Assembly: GCA_003520025.1 (NCBI GenBank)
Contig: DOVP01000310.1
Location: 1 to 6,082, forward strand
DNA length: 6,082 nt
From: Phycisphaerales bacterium
Lineage (GTDB): Bacteria; Planctomycetota; Phycisphaerae; Phycisphaerales; SM1A02
Direction: 5' to 3'
Every line of letters begins with the position of its first letter. Positions within the stretch are counted from its first letter, which is position 1. Position numbers and translations under genes: made by a program. Under the pieces are notes generated by a model. It did no database searches and was not told the origin of the DNA. It saw nothing but the letters and a program-made list of their open reading frames with translations. Positions 4,649-6,082 of this stretch are shown here, piece after piece.

Positions 4649-6082
4649 AAGTCGGTCGCTGACTGAAACTGATGCGCTGCTCGCAGCAGCGTGTCTTCGC
4701 CGAGCACTGGCCCCTGCAACTGAACGCAGACCGGCAGCGGGGTGCCATCGGTATCAACCGTGCCACAAGGGATCGACACGCCGCACGTGCCGGCGATGTT
4801 GGCGGTGACGGTGTATTTGTCGCACAGGTACATCGAGATTGGATCAGCATGGGAGCCGAACTTGAATGCGACCGACGGCACGGTGGGGCCAAGCAGCAGG
4901 TCGACATCCGCATAGATGCGGGCGTATTCGTCGTGAATGAGTCTTCGCACCTGGAGTGCTCGTTTGTAGTAGGCGTCGTAGTATCCGGCGCTGAGGACAT
5001 ATGTCCCGAGCATGATGCGGCGACGCGCTTCGGCGCCGAGTCCTTCGCTCCGGCTCGCCGCATACAGGGCCTCAAGTCCTTCGCCGACGTCCTCGGCGCG
5101 GCGGCCGTATCGGATGCCGTCGAACCGCGCGAGATTGCTCGATGCCTCGGCGGGGCCGAGAACGTAGTAGCAGGCGATGCCGAGTTCGGTGGTTTCGAGA
5201 TTGACCGGTTTGACCTCGCATCCGAGCCTGCTGAACACATCCGCGGCGCGGTGTACTGCCTCATTGATGGCTGGGTCGTTCTCCTCGGAGAGGTGTTCGC
5301 TTGGGATGCCGATCCGCAATCCCTGAAGCGGCTCCTGCAGCGCATCGATGCCGCCGGTTCCGGGCGCCGATGCCGAGGTGTCATCGCGAGGGTCTTCGCC
5401 GGCCATCACCTGCAGCAACAACGCGGCGTCGGCGGCGTTTCGGGTGAAGGGGCCGATCTGGTCCATGCTTGGTGCGAAGGACACGAGCCCCCATCTGCTG
5501 ATCCGCCCGCCCGTTGGCTTGAGCCCCGTGATGCCGCAGAACGCCGCGGGCTGCCTGATGGATCCGCCGGTATCGCTGCCGAGGGCGCATGGAACGAGTC
5601 CTGCCGCCACCGCTGCAGCGCTGCCGCCGGATGATCCGCCGGGCACCCGCTCAAGATCCCATGGGTTGTGGACCGGGCCGTAGGCGCAGTACTCGGTCGA
5701 AGAACCCATCGCGAATTCGTCGCAGCGGGTTCGCCCGAGCAGGACGGCGCCTGCTTCGCGGAGCCGCTCGGTCACTGTCGCATCGTAGGGGCTGACAAAG
5801 TGTTCCAGAATGCGGGACCCACAGGTCGCAGGTTCCCCCGCGACCATGATGTTGTCCTTCAGGGCGATCGGGACGCCTGCGAGCGGCCCCAAGGGCTCGC
5901 CTGCAGCGATGCGGCGGTCTACATTTGCGGCCATGGACCGTGCAGTATCTTCGCGAACGGCTTGAAAGCAGCCGAGCGATCCATCGAGGGCTTCGATGCG
6001 GGCAAGCCGCTCGTCGAGGACTGCTGTGGCGGTTGTCTCGCCGGACGCGACCGCAGAGGCGATATCGCGTGCCGTTTCGGGC
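4624..6082 (-). CDS. gatA: Aspartyl/glutamyl-tRNA amidotransferase subunit A (5' end just beyond window)
   Basis: The frame runs from the right edge to TAG at 4624 and gives 485 visible residues, about full length for GatA. An internal ATG at 5934 is not the start: 49 upstream residues continue the family's N-terminal helices (ERLARIEALDG...). GatA is the amidase of GatCAB: it releases ammonia from glutamine, which is passed to GatB to convert Glu-tRNA(Gln) or Asp-tRNA(Asn). The amidase-signature triad is intact: Lys in IALKDNI (visible residue 75), cis-Ser in PGGSSGGS (150) and nucleophile Ser in SDTGGSIR (174). Their spacing (75 and 99) equals that I recall for S. aureus GatA (K79, S154, S178), which suggests only about four residues are missing. 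PAEASSNLARFDGIRYG and RRIMLGTYVLSAGYYDAYY are GatA-specific, separating it from other amidases. The C-terminus LLRAAHQFQSATDFH is typical. A gatC partner could lie upstream, off the edge. Confidence 0.97.
   Translation of the reverse strand, partial: PETARDIASAVASGETTATAVLDERLARIEALDGSLGCFQAVREDTARSMAANVDRRIAAGEPLGPLAGVPIALKDNIMVAGEPATCGSRILEHFVSPYDATVTERLREAGAVLLGRTRCDEFAMGSSTEYCAYGPVHNPWDLERVPGGSSGGSAAAVAAGLVPCALGSDTGGSIRQPAAFCGITGLKPTGGRISRWGLVSFAPSMDQIGPFTRNAADAALLLQVMAGEDPRDDTSASAPGTGGIDALQEPLQGLRIGIPSEHLSEENDPAINEAVHRAADVFSRLGCEVKPVNLETTELGIACYYVLGPAEASSNLARFDGIRYGRRAEDVGEGLEALYAASRSEGLGAEARRRIMLGTYVLSAGYYDAYYKRALQVRRLIHDEYARIYADVDLLLGPTVPSVAFKFGSHADPISMYLCDKYTVTANIAGTCGVSIPCGTVDTDGTPLPVCVQLQGPVLGEDTLLRAAHQFQSATDFHLAVPPR

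Noticed and set aside
4527..5384. Minus-strand open frame of 285 codons
   Set aside because: An alternative frame inside gatA, rich in Arg, Ser and Pro, with no family signature; gatA itself is certain.
4672..5634. Plus-strand open frame of 320 codons
   Set aside because: Entirely antisense to the strongly conserved gatA coding region; no recognisable domain or signal.
5932..5934. ATG as the gatA start
   Set aside because: It would remove the conserved N-terminal helices. The frame continues upstream to the window edge with GatA-like sequence, and motif spacing indicates the real start is only a few codons beyond the edge.

Overview
The window comes from a high-GC bacterial chromosome carrying single-copy housekeeping and signalling genes. 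The protein style (a 7TM-HD phosphodiesterase with Ala/Arg-rich loops, a helical periplasmic protein fused to a cyclophilin domain, a short lipoprotein, and little use of Shine-Dalgarno sites on the minus strand) reminds me of Planctomycetota, perhaps Phycisphaerae. That placement is an impression, not a proof. I see no mobile element, CRISPR array, tRNA or rRNA.

Layout, left to right. (1) 1-1047, minus strand: a gene cut by the left edge. It encodes an exported protein with about 300 residues of mostly helical sequence, followed by the start of a cyclophilin-type peptidyl-prolyl isomerase domain. It has no stop inside the window, so it is easily overlooked. (2) 1048-1628: 581 bases without a protein gene. 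This gap holds a GCATAG palindrome in front of the isomerase gene, then a compact plus-strand unit made of a near-consensus sigma-70 promoter (1172-1199), a small hairpin and a very strong intrinsic terminator (1241-1286). Together these predict a standalone small RNA of about 80 nt. The rest of the gap carries several inverted repeats, including an 18-bp hairpin at 1482-1520. (3) 1629-3956, minus strand: a complete membrane-bound 7TM-HD protein of the PgpH/YqfF family, a probable cyclic-di-AMP phosphodiesterase with all expected metal ligands. (4) 3957-4084: a divergent intergenic region with a run of five G-tracts (G-quadruplex type) and a short palindrome. (5) 4085-4648, plus strand: a small predicted lipoprotein of unknown function with a good ribosome binding site. 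(6) 4624 to the right edge, minus strand: gatA, the amidase subunit of the Asp-tRNA(Asn)/Glu-tRNA(Gln) amidotransferase, nearly complete. It converges with and overlaps the lipoprotein gene by 25 bp.

The genes do not form one pathway. gatA serves translation, the HD protein nucleotide second-messenger turnover, and the isomerase envelope protein folding. The most interesting item is the predicted small RNA at about 1206-1286: it has its own promoter and terminator, and no same-strand gene lies close downstream for it to lead.
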